Assembly (NCBI RefSeq): GCF_001654915.1
Contig: NZ_LXEQ01000047.1
Reading direction: 5' to 3' (one strand)
DNA length: 64,000 nt
Source of the DNA: Buttiauxella ferragutiae
Lineage (GTDB): Bacteria > Pseudomonadota > Gammaproteobacteria > Enterobacterales > Enterobacteriaceae
Shown here one piece after another: positions 17,676 to 24,973 of the stretch (positions within the stretch are counted from its first letter, which is position 1; every line of letters starts with the position of its first letter). The notes below the pieces were generated by a model, which made no database searches, was not told the origin of the DNA, and saw only the letters and a list, made by a program, of their open reading frames with translations. The position numbers and the translations under genes are program-made.

Positions 17676-17786
17676 GACTGAACCGGTCCTGTTCTGCGCC
17701 AAAAGATAACGCATATTACTTAAGCTCGATGAGGCTGTCTATGCATGATACGCCGCCTTCAATTGGCTATAAAATTGAGCTATACC

Positions 17787-17813
17787 CTTTGATTTGCCAC
17801 TATTTACCCCCAT
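17787..17813 (+). promoter_or_regulatory. Candidate sigma-32 (heat-shock) promoter of ycjXF
   Basis: CTTTGAT at 17787-17793, a 14-base spacer and CCCCAT at 17808-17813 (within CCCCCATAA) resemble the RpoH consensus CTTGAA-N13-15-CCCCAT. E. coli ycjX is a known heat-shock gene. No convincing sigma-54 element was found here. Confidence 0.5.
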
Positions 17814-17857
17814 AACCTCCCTCATAACAGCTTCAAAAGGGTGCAACCAGGACGCAG

Positions 17858-19255
17858 ATGAACAGAATCAAGAATGAAATAAATGCCCTGATGAACCGGG
17901 GCGTGGACCGACATTTACGTCTTGCCGTCACGGGTTTAAGTCGTAGCGGCAAGACAGCGTTTATTACCGCGATGGTGAATCAATTACTGAGCGTACATAA
18001 CGGGGCGCGTTTGCCGTTGCTCAATGCGGTGCGTGAAGAAAGACTGCTTGGCGTGAAACGTGTTCCCCAGCGCGACCTGGGCATTCAACGTTTCACTTAT
18101 GATGAAGGGCTGGCGCAACTTTACGGTTCGCCGCCGAACTGGCCGACGCCGACTCGGGGTGTCAGCGAAATGCGCCTTGCGTTGCGCTATCGCTCAAACG
18201 ATTCGTTGTTACGCCATTTCAAAGACACCTCGACGCTGTATCTGGAAATTGTCGACTACCCTGGCGAATGGTTGCTGGATTTGCCTATGCTGGCGCAAAA
18301 CTACCTGAGCTGGTCGCGTCAAATGACCGGCCTGTTGCAGGGCGATCGCGCTGAATGGTCCGCACTTTGGCGCAAATTATGCGAAGGGTTAGACCCGCTC
18401 GCACCAGCCGATGAAAACCGCCTGGCGGCGATTTCAGAAGCCTGGACTGACTATCTGTTGCGCTGCAAACGTGAAGGTTTGCACTTTATCCAGCCTGGCC
18501 GCTTCGTGTTACCCGGCGACATGGCAGGAGCGCCAGCACTGCAATTTTTCCCGTGGCCGGATGTGGACGCGGTCGGCGAATCGAAACTCGCGCAGGCCGA
18601 TAAAACCACCAACATTGGCATGCTGCGCGCGCGCTTTGATTACTACTGCGAAAAGGTGGTGAAGGGCTTTTATAAAAACCACTTCCTGCGTTTTGACCGC
18701 CAGATTGTGTTGGTGGATTGCCTGCAACCGCTCAATAGCGGCCCGCAAGCGTTTAACGATATGCGTCTGGCTCTGACGCAACTGATGCAAAGTTTCCATT
18801 ACGGCCAGCGCACCTTGTTCCGCCGCCTGTTTTCACCGGTTATCGACAAGCTGTTGTTTGCCGCGACAAAGGCCGACCACGTTACGGTTGATCAACATGC
18901 CAACATGGTGGCGCTGCTCCAGCAACTGGTGCAGGACGCCTGGCAAAATGCCGCGTTCGAAGGTATCGACATGGACTGCATGGGTCTTGCCTCGGTGCAA
19001 GCCACACAGAGTGGCCTGGTTGATGTGAAAGGAGAGCAAATTCCGGCGCTGCGTGGGAACCGTTTAAGTGATGGCGAGCCGCTGACGGTTTATCCTGGTG
19101 AGGTTCCAGCGCGTTTGCCTGGTAGTACCTTCTGGGAGAAACAAGGTTTTCAGTTTGAACAGTTCCGCCCACAAGTCATGGATGTGGACCGGCCAATGCC
19201 ACACATTCGGATGGATGCGGCACTGGAGTTTTTAATTGGGGATAAATTGCGATGA
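17858..19255 (+). CDS. ycjX: YcjX, DUF463 NTPase of the stress-response ycjXF unit
   Basis: A 465-residue cytoplasmic P-loop protein. Walker A is GLSRSGKT at residues 26-33, a switch-like VDYPGEW lies near 130, and VDCLQPL near 288. The family (DUF463) travels with ycjF and often with the psp genes, suggesting an envelope-stress role, but its biochemical role is unsettled. The stop overlaps the ycjF start by four bases. An internal segment, 18555-18599, is duplicated at 3414-3458. Confidence 0.9.
   Translation: MNRIKNEINALMNRGVDRHLRLAVTGLSRSGKTAFITAMVNQLLSVHNGARLPLLNAVREERLLGVKRVPQRDLGIQRFTYDEGLAQLYGSPPNWPTPTRGVSEMRLALRYRSNDSLLRHFKDTSTLYLEIVDYPGEWLLDLPMLAQNYLSWSRQMTGLLQGDRAEWSALWRKLCEGLDPLAPADENRLAAISEAWTDYLLRCKREGLHFIQPGRFVLPGDMAGAPALQFFPWPDVDAVGESKLAQADKTTNIGMLRARFDYYCEKVVKGFYKNHFLRFDRQIVLVDCLQPLNSGPQAFNDMRLALTQLMQSFHYGQRTLFRRLFSPVIDKLLFAATKADHVTVDQHANMVALLQQLVQDAWQNAAFEGIDMDCMGLASVQATQSGLVDVKGEQIPALRGNRLSDGEPLTVYPGEVPARLPGSTFWEKQGFQFEQFRPQVMDVDRPMPHIRMDAALEFLIGDKLR
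18555..18599 (+). repeat. Source copy of the 45-base ycjX duplicate
   Basis: Internal ycjX segment encoding PDVDAVGESKLAQA, near-identical (43/45) and in direct orientation to 3414-3458. The copies bracket about 15.1 kb containing ycjM-ompG-ycjW and the start of ycjX. Confidence 0.85.
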
Positions 19256-20313
19256 ACGAACCATTAAAACCGCGTGTCGATTTCACGCAACCGTTGGATG
19301 TGGAACAAGAACCGAGTTTCAAAGCCGCGCATGCTTTTAGTGAGCCGGAAGCTGAAAAGTTTACTCCCGTCTTAAATTCGCTGGATGAAGTGGAAGATGA
19401 AGGGCAGGCCGAAGCGGTTATTGAAGCCGCGTTACATCCTAAACGCAGTATATGGCGGCGCATGGTTCAGGTGGGCCTTGGGCTGTTTGGTGTCAGCGTG
19501 GTGGCGCAAGGCGTCCAGTGGACGCATAACGCTTTTGTTACGCAAGACTGGATAGCGCTCGGCGGCGGCATCGCCGGTGGGTTAATTATCGCCGCGGGTG
19601 TCGGTTCGGTGGCAACGGAGTGGCGTCGTTTATGGCGTTTACGCCAGCGTGCAGAAGAGCGCGATGAAGCACGCGATTTGATGCACAGTCACGGAATGGG
19701 TAAGGGTCGGGCATTTTGTGAAAAGCTGGCGCGCCAGGCTGGGCTTGATCACGGGCATCCGGCATTACAACGCTGGTATGCCGCGATTCATGAAACGCAA
19801 AACGACCGCGAAGTAGTTGAGCTGTACGCACGTTTGGTGCAGCCCGTGCTTGATAACCAGGCGCGTCGGGAAATCAGCCGTTCGGCTGCGGAATCGACCT
19901 TAATGATTGCGGTCAGCCCGCTGGCGCTGGTGGATATGGCGTTTATCGCCTGGCGTAACTTGCGCCTGATTAACCGCATTGCCACGCTGTATGGCATCGA
20001 ATTGGGCTATTTCAGCCGTATACGTTTGTTCCGCCTGGTGTTGTTGAATATCGCCTTTGCCGGTGCCAGTGAACTGGTGCGTGAAGTGGGTATGGACTGG
20101 ATTGGCCAGGATCTGGCAGCACGGCTTTCCACGCGTGCAGCGCAGGGAATTGGCGCGGGTTTACTGACAGCGCGCTTGGGGATTAAAGCGATGGAGCTGT
20201 GCCGCCCGCTACCGTGGATTGACGGTGATAAACCGCGGCTCGGGGATTTCCGCAAGCAGCTGTTGGTGCAGCTCAAAGAGACCATGAACAAAAAGCCCAA
20301 TACACCTTCGTAA
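19252..20313 (+). CDS. ycjF: YcjF, inner-membrane DUF697 protein
   Basis: A 353-residue protein with an acidic cytoplasmic N-terminus (about 1-65), two closely spaced membrane segments (about 75-95 and 103-122: VGLGLFGVSVVAQG, GGIAGGLIIAAGVGSV) and a C-terminal DUF697-type domain containing further hydrophobic helices (STLMIAVSPLALVDMAFIAWRN). It is co-translated with ycjX (ATGA overlap). Considered a membrane partner of YcjX; the mechanism is unknown. Confidence 0.9.
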   Translation: MNEPLKPRVDFTQPLDVEQEPSFKAAHAFSEPEAEKFTPVLNSLDEVEDEGQAEAVIEAALHPKRSIWRRMVQVGLGLFGVSVVAQGVQWTHNAFVTQDWIALGGGIAGGLIIAAGVGSVATEWRRLWRLRQRAEERDEARDLMHSHGMGKGRAFCEKLARQAGLDHGHPALQRWYAAIHETQNDREVVELYARLVQPVLDNQARREISRSAAESTLMIAVSPLALVDMAFIAWRNLRLINRIATLYGIELGYFSRIRLFRLVLLNIAFAGASELVREVGMDWIGQDLAARLSTRAAQGIGAGLLTARLGIKAMELCRPLPWIDGDKPRLGDFRKQLLVQLKETMNKKPNTPS

Positions 20314-20368
20314 CACGGGTACGCGCCAGCCACTGTCATTGGTCGTTATGTAAATGACGGATGACAAC

Positions 20369-20395
20369 GGTGGATGACGCTGGCGCTTATCCGTC
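20369..20395. repeat. REP-like palindrome before tyrR
   Basis: GGTGGATGACGC ... GCGCTTATCCGTC, a member of the window-wide REP family, upstream of the tyrR promoter elements. Confidence 0.6.
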
Positions 20396-20432
20396 CTGGA
20401 ATTGTACAACCCTCCCGTATCATCAGCTTATC

Positions 20433-20450
20433 TGTCAACTTTTCTTCACA
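20433..20450 (+). promoter_or_regulatory. TyrR box upstream of tyrR
   Basis: TGTCAACTTTTCTTCACA matches the TyrR consensus TGTAAA-N6-TTTACA with the outer TGT/ACA intact. It lies just upstream of the -35 element, which fits the autogenous repression known for tyrR. Confidence 0.65.
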
Positions 20451-20456
20451 CATCAC

Positions 20457-20485
20457 TTTAGACTGCCCGGTATCTGGGGTATCAT
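20457..20485 (+). promoter_or_regulatory. Candidate sigma-70 promoter of tyrR
   Basis: TTTAGA (20457-20462), a 17-base spacer, TATCAT (20480-20485). Transcription would begin about 35-40 bases before the tyrR ATG. Confidence 0.5.
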
Positions 20486-20530
20486 TAGTATCCCCAATGA
20501 CTCCGTAATTTGCATTTGAAGGACACCTCC

Positions 20531-22093
20531 ATGCGTCTGGAAGTCTTTTGCGAGGACCGCCTTGGTCTGACTCGAGAATTACTTGATTTACTTGTGCTGC
20601 GTAGTATCGATTTGCGAGGGATCGAAATTGATCCAATTGGGCGAATTTACCTGAATTTCTCTACCCTCGATTTCGACACGTTCAGCAGTTTAATGGCTGA
20701 AATCCGCCGTATTCCTGGGGTCACGGACGTGCGTACTGTGCCGTGGATGCCTTCTGAGCGTGAGCATCGTGCGCTGAGCGCTTTACTTGAAGCGCTGCCA
20801 GAGCCGGTACTTTCGCTGGATATGAGAAGCAAAGTGGAGCTGGCGAACCCGGCAAGCTGCACGCTGTTTGGGCAAAACGAAGACAAACTGCGTAACCATA
20901 ACGCTGCCAGCCTGGTGAACGGTTTTAACTTTATGCGCTGGCTTGAAAGTGCGCCGGTTGAGTCACATACCGAACATGTGGTGATCAACGGGCAAAATTT
21001 CCTGATGGAAATCACGCCGGTTCATTTGGATAACGAAAACGACGGTCCTTCGCTGGTTGGTGCGGTAGTAATGCTGCGCTCCACGGTGCGTATGGGTCGC
21101 CAACTGCAAAACCTCTCCAATACCGATGTGGGTGCATTCAGCCAGATTGTCGCCGTCAGCCCGAAAATGCGCCATGTCGTCGAGCAGGCACACAAACTGG
21201 CCATGCTAAACGCGCCGCTGTTGATTGTTGGTGACACCGGCACCGGTAAAGATTTGCTGGCGCATGCTTGCCATCTTGGTAGCCCACGAGCGCAAAAACC
21301 TTATCTGGCACTGAATTGCGGTTCGATGCCTGATGATGTGGTTGAAAGCGAGCTGTTTGGCCATGCGCCAGGCGCTTATGCGAATGCTGTAGAAGGTAAA
21401 AAAGGCTTCTTTGAACAGGCGAATGGCGGTTCCGTACTGCTGGATGAAATTGGCGAAATGTCACCGCGCATGCAGACCAAGCTGCTGCGTTTCCTCAACG
21501 ACGGAACTTTCCGTCGGGTAGGTGAAGAGCATGAAGTCCATGTCGATGTGCGGGTGATTTGCGCGACGCAAAAGAACCTGATTGAGATGGTACAAAAAGG
21601 GGAGTTCCGCGAAGATCTCTATTATCGGCTGAACGTCCTGACGCTGAATTTGCCGCCGCTGCGCGACAGACCGCAAGACATCATGCCGCTGACTGAGCTG
21701 TTTGTGGCGCGATTTGCCGATGAACAAGGGGTGCCGCGTCCGAAACTCTCTAATGATTTGAGCAATGTGCTCACGCGTTATGGCTGGCCGGGCAACGTGC
21801 GTCAGTTGAAAAATGCGATTTATCGCGCATTAACCCAGTTAGAAGGTTACGAACTTCGTCCACAAGATATTCTGCTGCCTGATTTTGATACCGCGAGTTT
21901 GGTGGTTGGGGAAGAGGCGATGGAAGGGTCGCTGGATGATATTACCAGCCGTTTTGAGCGCTCGGTGCTGACGCAGCTTTATCGTACTTATCCAAGTACG
22001 CGTAAACTGGCTAAACGCCTTGGCGTTTCACATACCGCGATTGCGAATAAATTGCGTGAATACGGCTTGAGCCAAAGAAAAACAGAGTCGTAA
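20531..22093 (+). CDS. tyrR: Aromatic amino acid regulator TyrR
   Basis: DNA-binding regulator of aromatic amino acid synthesis and transport, 520 residues (E. coli 513). Order: ACT domain at the N-terminus (MRLEVFCEDRLGLTRELL), PAS domain (about 80-190), AAA+ sigma-54-activator-like domain (Walker A GDTGTGKD, Walker B VLLDEIGEM), and C-terminal Fis-type HTH (TRKLAKRLGVSHTAIANKLREY). The motif equivalent to GAFTGA is replaced by HAPGAYANA, as in TyrR, which acts with sigma-70. ATG at 20531 follows GAAGGA; the upstream ATG at 20510 would add seven residues not found in the family. Confidence 0.95.
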   Translation: MRLEVFCEDRLGLTRELLDLLVLRSIDLRGIEIDPIGRIYLNFSTLDFDTFSSLMAEIRRIPGVTDVRTVPWMPSEREHRALSALLEALPEPVLSLDMRSKVELANPASCTLFGQNEDKLRNHNAASLVNGFNFMRWLESAPVESHTEHVVINGQNFLMEITPVHLDNENDGPSLVGAVVMLRSTVRMGRQLQNLSNTDVGAFSQIVAVSPKMRHVVEQAHKLAMLNAPLLIVGDTGTGKDLLAHACHLGSPRAQKPYLALNCGSMPDDVVESELFGHAPGAYANAVEGKKGFFEQANGGSVLLDEIGEMSPRMQTKLLRFLNDGTFRRVGEEHEVHVDVRVICATQKNLIEMVQKGEFREDLYYRLNVLTLNLPPLRDRPQDIMPLTELFVARFADEQGVPRPKLSNDLSNVLTRYGWPGNVRQLKNAIYRALTQLEGYELRPQDILLPDFDTASLVVGEEAMEGSLDDITSRFERSVLTQLYRTYPSTRKLAKRLGVSHTAIANKLREYGLSQRKTES

Positions 22094-22097
22094 GAAT

Positions 22098-22121
22098 AAT
22101 GCCCCTGGTTAGCGGGGCATT
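22098..22121 (+). terminator. Terminator after tyrR
   Basis: AATGCCCC-TGGTTAGC-GGGGCATT hairpin just after the tyrR stop. A second almost identical hairpin occurs at 22258-22282. Confidence 0.75.
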
Positions 22122-22144
22122 CGAGACTGATGACAAACCTTTTC

Positions 22145-22221
22145 GTAGGTCGGATAAGCGCAAGCGTCATCCGACAAAACTGGCGAAAATGGTGGATGAA
22201 GCTTGCGCTTATCCACCCTAC
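22145..22221. repeat. Pair of inverted REP-like elements between tyrR and tpx
   Basis: GTAGGTCGGATAAGCG ... CATCCGAC (22145 on) and GGTGGATGAAGC ... TTATCCACCCTAC (to 22221) form a two-unit BIME-like module flanked by the duplicated terminator hairpins. Confidence 0.75.
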
Positions 22222-22257
22222 AACACCTGTTTAGTGACCTTTGTCAGCCATCTGGAC

Positions 22258-22282
22258 AATGCCCCTGGTTAGCGGGGGCATT
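22258..22282 (-). terminator. Terminator after tpx (duplicate of the tyrR terminator)
   Basis: AATGCCCC-TGGTTAGCG-GGGGCATT, one base longer in the loop/stem than 22098-22121. It lies five bases from the tpx stop, and its symmetrical T/A flanks let it work on the minus strand. Confidence 0.7.
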
Positions 22283-22287
22283 CACAC

Positions 22288-22794
22288 TTAAGCCTGAAGG
22301 GCTTCCAGTGCTGCGGTATAATCCGGCTCGTTAGTAATTTCATTCACTAACTGGCTGAATACCACTTCATTTTTCTCATTAAGAACCACAACCGCACGAG
22401 CAGTCAGGCCTTTCAGTGCGCCTTCAGAAATACCCACACCGTACGCCTGCTGGAATTCCGGGTTACGCAGAGTAGACAGCGTAATCACGTTGCTCAGGCC
22501 TTCAGCGCCGCAGAAGCGAGACTGTGCAAATGGCAGATCTGCAGAAACACACAGCACAACTGTGTTATCCATTTCAGTCGCCAGTTGGTTGAATTTGCGC
22601 ACGGAAGCGGCGCAAACGCCGGTATCGATGCTTGGGAAAATGTTCAGTACTTTACGTTTTCCATCGAACTGGCTCAGTGCAACATCAGAGAGATCTTTTG
22701 CTACCAGAGTAAAAGCTTCAGCTTTGTTGCCAGTTTGTGGGATTTGACCTGCAACCGCTACAGGGTTGCCCTGGAAATGAACGATTTGTGACAT
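22288..22794 (-). CDS. tpx: Thiol peroxidase Tpx
   Basis: Atypical 2-Cys peroxiredoxin of 168 residues that reduces alkyl and lipid hydroperoxides with thioredoxin. The peroxidatic Cys61 lies in SIDTGVCAASVRKF and the resolving Cys95 in SRFCGAE. The length equals the E. coli enzyme. Monocistronic: a promoter lies at 22817-22845 on the minus strand and a terminator directly follows. SD AAGGAA precedes the ATG. Confidence 0.95.
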   Translation of the reverse strand: MSQIVHFQGNPVAVAGQIPQTGNKAEAFTLVAKDLSDVALSQFDGKRKVLNIFPSIDTGVCAASVRKFNQLATEMDNTVVLCVSADLPFAQSRFCGAEGLSNVITLSTLRNPEFQQAYGVGISEGALKGLTARAVVVLNEKNEVVFSQLVNEITNEPDYTAALEALQA

Positions 22795-22816
22795 GTTTGA
22801 TTTTCCTTTTTACATA

Positions 22817-22845
22817 TAATTAACGCCGCGAACAGTGTATGTCAG
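22817..22845 (-). promoter_or_regulatory. Candidate sigma-70 promoter of tpx
   Basis: Minus strand: CTGACA (22840-22845), a 17-base spacer, TAATTA (22817-22822), about 23 bases before the tpx start. Confidence 0.45.
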
Positions 22846-22935
22846 TATTCAGCTTCTGAATATAAAAAACTGATACTGCAAGTGAAAGTGTTCTCTGGCT
22901 ATACTCAGCGAATGTCCTGGAACACTGGAAAAACA

Positions 22936-23901
22936 ATGAGAACAGTTAAGGTTTATCAAGAAGCCTGGCCGCTTCACACGCCTTTTGTGATTTCACGCGG
23001 TACCCGTAGCGAAGCCGTAGTCGTGGTGGTGGAGCTTGAAGAGGATGGAATTAAAGCCGTAGGCGAGTGCACACCGTATCCACGCTATGGCGAAAGCGTT
23101 GCTTCTGTCCTGGCGCAAATTACTACCCTGATTCCTGAGTTAGAAAAAGGGATGACGCGTGCGCAATTACAGGCCGCACTTCCAGCAGGCGCGGCACGTA
23201 ACGCCATCGACAGCGCGTTGTGGGATTTGGAAGCCCGGAAAAGTAAACGTACCCTGGCGTATATGGCCGGTGTCGAACTGCCAGAGTTAGTCACCACGGC
23301 GCAAACCGTCAGTATTGCTGAACCACAGCAAATGGCGGCAGCCGCAAAACTGTTATGGGACAAAGGCGCACGTTTGCTGAAAGTCAAAATTGATGACCGG
23401 TTGATTACTGAGCGCATGGTGGCGATTCGTGCAGCAGCCCCGGAGGCTGTCATTATTGTTGACGCTAACGAAGCCTGGCACAGTGAAGGTCTGGCAGCGC
23501 GTTGCCAATTGTTGGCTGATTTGAATGTGGCGATGCTTGAGCAACCATTACCCGCAGGGCAAGACAGCCAGCTGGCAAACTTTATTCACCCATTACCCAT
23601 TTGTGCCGATGAAAGCTGCCATACGCGTGAAAGCCTGGCGGCGCTGAAAGGGCGCTACGAAATGGTGAATGTGAAGCTGGATAAAACCGGTGGGTTAACC
23701 GAGGCGCTGGCGTTAACGCAAGCGGCGCGTGAGCAAGGGTTTGATGTGATGCTCGGCTGCATGTTGTGCACATCACGGGCCATCGCCGCCGCATTGCCGC
23801 TAGCGGCGAAGGTCCGTTTTGCCGATCTCGATGGCCCAACGTGGCTGGCCGTTGATGTCGAGCCAGGGCTGCACTTCGAAACCGGCAAACTTTATCCGTA
23901 A
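22936..23901 (+). CDS. ycjG: L-Ala-D/L-Glu epimerase YcjG
   Basis: Enolase-superfamily (muconate lactonizing subgroup) enzyme of 321 residues, the same length as E. coli YcjG. It converts L-Ala-D-Glu from murein peptides into L-Ala-L-Glu for reuse. Visible: KVKIDDR with catalytic lysines, metal ligands in IVDANEAW, EQPLP and CADESCH, and the second-base Lys in NVKLDKTGG. The upstream start at 22882 adds 18 codons; ATG 22936 matches the family N-terminus MRTVKVYQEAWPLHTPF. Convergent with mpaA, its pathway neighbour. Confidence 0.95.
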   Translation: MRTVKVYQEAWPLHTPFVISRGTRSEAVVVVVELEEDGIKAVGECTPYPRYGESVASVLAQITTLIPELEKGMTRAQLQAALPAGAARNAIDSALWDLEARKSKRTLAYMAGVELPELVTTAQTVSIAEPQQMAAAAKLLWDKGARLLKVKIDDRLITERMVAIRAAAPEAVIIVDANEAWHSEGLAARCQLLADLNVAMLEQPLPAGQDSQLANFIHPLPICADESCHTRESLAALKGRYEMVNVKLDKTGGLTEALALTQAAREQGFDVMLGCMLCTSRAIAAALPLAAKVRFADLDGPTWLAVDVEPGLHFETGKLYP

Positions 23902-23905
23902 ATTT

Positions 23906-24616
23906 CTATGACTTCTGCCAATGCAGTAAGCCCATCATGGCATCCAGATACCGCTCACTCGCTTCGTCAGCTGAGATGGGCGGGAATTCTGCGGTAATAC
24001 ACGGCAAGCCTAAATCTGCGCACCAGCTGCCAAATGAACCGGGCGTTTCGTAGCCTACGCTGGTCACCAGCGGTAATTCAAACGCTTTAGCAAGCCAGGC
24101 TCCGAGCACCGAGTTATCAGGATCTTCGATACATCCCAGTGGGTCATGGAAAGAGACAATCCACGCGGGCTGCAAGGTGTGAATTAACTGGCACAGCGCT
24201 GCGGTTTCCGGTTCGGACGCCGGTTTTTTACCCGTCGACAGCACGACATCACGTTTGTCAGCGCTACTGTTCCAGCGATAAACCGTTTCGCCCGATTTCC
24301 AGTTGGCAGCCGGGAAATTTCGATTCAAATCCACTCCGTTGGCATTGGCGCGCAAACCCAACTGGCAGCCGTCAGGATTCACCGCTAGCACCACATGATG
24401 GCGGCGATGTTCAGGCTCAAGAGTGCGCAGTGCGCAGGACAGCGTGACCATCGCTGCGTTTTCATCGCCATGTGTTCCGGCAATGATCAAACCGCTGCGT
24501 TGCTCACTGGGTGCTGCTGGGAACCAGATAAGCGGAGCGCCGAAAACTGATTTTCCAAAGCGTTCGCTTCCTGGAGGGAGATGTCCTCGTTGCGGGCGAG
24601 GGCGATGACCGGGCAT
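23906..24616 (-). CDS. mpaA: Murein peptide amidase MpaA
   Basis: Zinc carboxypeptidase-family (M14) enzyme of 236 residues that cuts the D-Glu-diaminopimelate bond in murein tripeptide, giving L-Ala-D-Glu for YcjG. Zinc ligands appear as GTHGDE (His/Glu) and VSFHDP (His). ANGVDLNRNFP is the M14 substrate-binding motif, and the catalytic Glu lies in CITAEFPP. ATG 24616 is chosen because AAGGA lies five bases upstream; the frame stays open to 24643. Ends four bases from the ycjG stop. Confidence 0.93.
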   Translation of the reverse strand: MPGHRPRPQRGHLPPGSERFGKSVFGAPLIWFPAAPSEQRSGLIIAGTHGDENAAMVTLSCALRTLEPEHRRHHVVLAVNPDGCQLGLRANANGVDLNRNFPAANWKSGETVYRWNSSADKRDVVLSTGKKPASEPETAALCQLIHTLQPAWIVSFHDPLGCIEDPDNSVLGAWLAKAFELPLVTSVGYETPGSFGSWCADLGLPCITAEFPPISADEASERYLDAMMGLLHWQKS

Positions 24617-24772
24617 AAATGTCCTTACTGTGACGAGTTGCAAGACATTATTAATAGCAGTGTTTAGTTAAAATCTCATCTGAAACAACTGTATGCCAGG
24701 CCATTATGTATCTTAAGGCTGGGTATCCGGCCACCTCACTTTCAAATGGAGACAGCTTAAGAGGTTTAAAAA

Positions 24773-24844
24773 ATGCGTTTAAACGGTGCGCAAGAAGAAT
24801 GCGAAATTATGCCCGCAGGAAGAGTAAAAAGGTCATTTGAGTGA
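24773..24844 (+). CDS. Possible 23-residue microprotein upstream of mppA
   Basis: A 24-codon frame (MRLNGAQEECEI..., ending VKRSFE) with AGAGG eight bases before ATG, in the 357-base gap between mpaA and mppA. No membrane segment; charged. E. coli annotations list short genes in this interval, but I could not match this sequence to one. An AGATGC ... GCATCT hairpin follows at about 24843-24868. Could be a leader peptide or chance. Confidence 0.3.
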   Translation: MRLNGAQEECEIMPAGRVKRSFE

Positions 24845-24973
24845 GATGCTCCACATAAATTGCATCTTGGCGGGGTGTTTTTCTTATTGGCAAAACAAGT
24901 AATTGCGCTACATTAATGGTTCGATCTGGGCAAGGTATTACTCTTACAAAAATAAACAACTAAAGGGGCACTG

